From the NCBI RefSeq assembly GCF_016411825.1, contig NZ_JAEKMH010000004.1:434001-498000 (forward strand): 64,000 nucleotides of DNA, written 5' to 3'. Position numbers and translations under genes: made by a program. How positions within the stretch are numbered: the first letter of the stretch is position 1; each line of letters starts with the position of its first letter. Under the pieces are notes generated by a model. That model saw nothing but the letters and a program-made list of their open reading frames with translations, was not told where the DNA came from and ran no database searches. Source of the stretch: Devosia sediminis. GTDB taxonomy: Bacteria > Pseudomonadota > Alphaproteobacteria > Rhizobiales > Devosiaceae. Shown here piece after piece: positions 63,274 to 64,000 of this stretch.

Positions 63274-64000
63274 GCGATTTTTTCAAGGGCCTGAGCAAGG
63301 TCAAGTATGAAGGCGAGACCAGCAAGAACCCGCTGGCCTTCCGTCACTACAACAAGGACGAGATCGTCGCCGGCAAAAGGATGGAAGACCATATCCGCCC
63401 GGCCATCGCCTATTGGCACACCTTTGCCCAGGAAGGCGGCGACCCCTTTGGCGGCAGAACCTTCGATCGCCCCTGGTTCGACAAGGGCATCGAGGGCGCC
63501 AAGCTCAAGGCCGAAGTGGCGTTTGAATTCTTCGACCTGATCGATGTGCCCTATTACTGCTTCCACGACGTCGACATTGCCCCCGAAGGCGCGACGCTGG
63601 CCGAATCGAACAAGAATGTCCGCGTCATCGGCGACATCTTTGCCAGGAAGATGCAGGAGACCGGCAAGAAGCTGCTCTGGGGCACGGCCAACCTCTTCTC
63701 CAACCGCCGCTACATGGCGGGCGCCGCCACCAATCCCGATCCGGAAGTCTTCGCCTATGCCGCCGGCCAGGTGCAGAACGTGCTGGAGCTGACCCATGAA
63801 CTGGGCGGCGAAAATTATGTGCTCTGGGGCGGCCGCGAGGGCTACGAAACCCTGCTCAACACCAAGGTCGGCCAGGAAGCCGACCAGATGGCAAAGTTCC
63901 TGAGCCTCGTCATCGAGCATGCCGACAAGATCGGCTTCAAGGGCCAGATCCTGATCGAGCCCAAGCCGCAGGAGCCATCCAAGCACCAGTATGACTTCGA
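63270..64000 (+). CDS. xylA: Xylose isomerase, N-terminal part (runs off the right edge)
   Basis: 243 residues are visible of about 435. The start is GTG at 63270 (overlapping the xylB stop as GTGA) with GAGGAGG upstream. The metal and catalytic histidine region is [11 protein letters not shown] (H99, D102), followed by [35 protein letters not shown] and [14 protein letters not shown], all diagnostic. It isomerises D-xylose to D-xylulose. Regulator, kinase and isomerase form a complete xylose-entry operon. Confidence 0.96.
   Translation, partial: MSDFFKGLSKVKYEGETSKNPLAFRHYNKDEIVAGKRMEDHIRPAIAYWHTFAQEGGDPFGGRTFDRPWFDKGIEGAKLKAEVAFEFFDLIDVPYYCFHDVDIAPEGATLAESNKNVRVIGDIFARKMQETGKKLLWGTANLFSNRRYMAGAATNPDPEVFAYAAGQVQNVLELTHELGGENYVLWGGREGYETLLNTKVGQEADQMAKFLSLVIEHADKIGFKGQILIEPKPQEPSKHQYDF

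Overview
The window reads as a GC-rich (roughly 63 %) alphaproteobacterial chromosome segment. Gene content and order (hemE / maf-aroE-coaE-dnaQ / secB; hslV-hslU next to the his cluster; hrcA-grpE; an ScfR-type regulator beside isocitrate lyase; LacI-xylB-xylA) point to the Hyphomicrobiales, most likely a Devosia-like genus. The genus is inference; no rRNA or tRNA gene was seen to confirm it. About 75 genes are supported, nearly all housekeeping, with no prophage, integrase, IS element or CRISPR array.

Layout. 1-620: start of hemE (-) and an intergenic region that looks like the chromosomal replication origin. 621-6351: maf-aroE-coaE-dnaQ (+), secB (-), fxsA (-), then a Tim44-like, Smr and HTH gene set (+). 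6559-9206: the hslV-GNAT-hslU protease locus (-). 9207-14354: histidine genes hisB-H-A-F-E interleaved with two small membrane-protein genes and closed by coaA (+). 14517-26353: dapB, gpmA, a DNA-repair pair (Ada-like and nth), divergent regulator modules (TetR, MarR), adenosine kinase, pyrF and a frameshifted gene of unknown function. 26387-31726: GT8 glycosyltransferase, dnaJ, a GIY-YIG gene, dnaK and a secreted protein, all (-). 31872-39384: a PabB-PabC fusion, pncA, the hrcA-grpE heat-shock pair (-), rph, rdgB and hemW. 39456-43902: lpoA (-), rsmI-yraN-gshB, marC and a very small secreted peptide. 43896-52539: cell-envelope genes (SGNH hydrolase, MltB, galE/galU, outer-membrane barrel, NfeD-SPFH, GH25). 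52722-58681: comM, Nudix, a cold-shock/DUF1294 fusion, aceA and its probable regulator. 58702-64000: WYL regulator, galM, then the xylose operon lacI-xylB-xylA, cut by the window end.

The most striking signal lies between and across the genes. Six copies of a ParB-site (parS)-like palindrome with core TTCACGTGAA (five perfect cores, one with a single change) are spread from 11.8 to 56.9 kb. Three perfect CtrA boxes (TTAA-N7-TTAA) lie in non-coding DNA, one of them in the hemE-maf gap, which also holds four GANTC methylation sites within 25 bp and a DnaA-box-like sequence. Together these suggest the left edge is oriC and that the window is an origin-proximal segregation zone.

Heat-shock genes at three separate loci (hslV, dnaK, hrcA) share an RpoH-type promoter pattern (C/GTTG-N17/18-CCTAWAT). 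Several families of short GC-rich palindromic repeats sit between genes and inside operons, and they produce spurious N-terminal extensions in naive gene calls; starts were corrected for this.
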